Assembly (NCBI GenBank): GCA_030837785.1
Contig: JAUQYA010000152.1
Coordinates: forward strand, 1-15,336
Direction of reading: 5' to 3'
Source of the DNA: Albidovulum sp.
Lineage (GTDB): Bacteria > Pseudomonadota > Alphaproteobacteria > Rhodobacterales > Rhodobacteraceae
DNA length: 15,336 bases
Positions 15,224-15,336 of the stretch are shown here, one piece after another. Below the pieces are notes generated by a model. The model was not told where the DNA came from, did no database searches, and saw only the letters and a list, made by a program, of their open reading frames with translations. How positions within the stretch are numbered: position 1 is the stretch's first letter; each line of letters starts with the position of its first letter. Both the position numbers and the translations under genes were made by a program.

Positions 15224-15336
15224 ATGACCGATCTCATCGAAAAAGCCCGCCTCGGCCGCACCAACGCCCTGTCGCACATTTCCGGCGAAGACCGCCTTGG
15301 CCGCGCCGGCCTGCGCGCCGGCCGCCACGCCGTTCC
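15224..15336 (+). CDS. Unrecognised protein, N-terminal fragment cut by the window end
   Basis: The first 37 codons of a gene that continues past the window. The ATG is preceded by GGAG (15213-15216) at a 7-nt spacing, and codon use is strongly G/C at third positions, so the frame looks real. The visible N-terminus is basic and contains RLGR twice (residues 9-12 and 24-27) plus LRAGRH. It has no signal peptide and no Rossmann motif. I do not recognise the family and assign no function. It follows a 275-nt intergenic region, so it is probably a separate transcription unit from the MsrQ-like gene. Confidence 0.6.
   Translation, partial: MTDLIEKARLGRTNALSHISGEDRLGRAGLRAGRHAV

Overview
The window looks like one glycan-biosynthesis region of a high-GC alphaproteobacterium. 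Strong G/C preference at third codon positions, tightly packed genes with ATGA/GTGA overlaps, and an MsrQ-like ferric-reductase-domain protein point to the Rhodobacteraceae or a close relative. That placement is an inference from style and content; no rRNA or other marker is present.

Plus strand, 2-6775: six genes packed with gaps of 0-2 nt or 4-nt overlaps. In order they are a DPM1-like family 2 glycosyltransferase, an UPF0104/LPG-synthase-type multi-spanning membrane protein, an amine-oxidase-fold FAD protein related to UDP-galactopyranose mutases, a NodB-type (CE4) deacetylase, a Wzx-type flippase and a family 4 glycosyltransferase. This is almost certainly one operon, and it may start before the window.

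Minus strand, 10785 down to 6785: three genes facing the first block. Transcription order is an SDR nucleotide-sugar epimerase/dehydratase, a family 39 (ArnT/PMT-like) membrane glycosyltransferase, and a GMC oxidoreductase carrying a ferredoxin-like cysteine motif. The two blocks converge with only 9 nt between the stops.

Plus strand, 11193-14948: a UDP-GlcNAc-type nucleotide-sugar 6-dehydrogenase, a 301-nt gap with a plausible sigma70-type promoter, a second amine-oxidase-fold FAD protein similar in layout to the first, and an MsrQ-like haem membrane protein. A final gene starts at 15224 and runs off the window; I do not recognise it.

Working model (inference): the dehydrogenase and the SDR make modified UDP-sugars. 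The GT2 protein would charge polyprenyl phosphate with a sugar, the UPF0104 protein would help carry it across the membrane, and the GT39 enzyme would spend it in the periplasm. GT4 and Wzx would build and export a lipid-linked oligosaccharide. The two Glf-like flavoproteins, the GMC enzyme and the deacetylase would tailor sugars. No initiating phosphoglycosyltransferase, polymerase or outer-membrane export gene is in view, so the pathway is incomplete here. The most unusual feature is three flavoproteins of two folds in a single glycan locus, one with a probable iron-sulfur motif. I saw no CRISPR array, tRNA, rRNA, insertion sequence or prophage gene.
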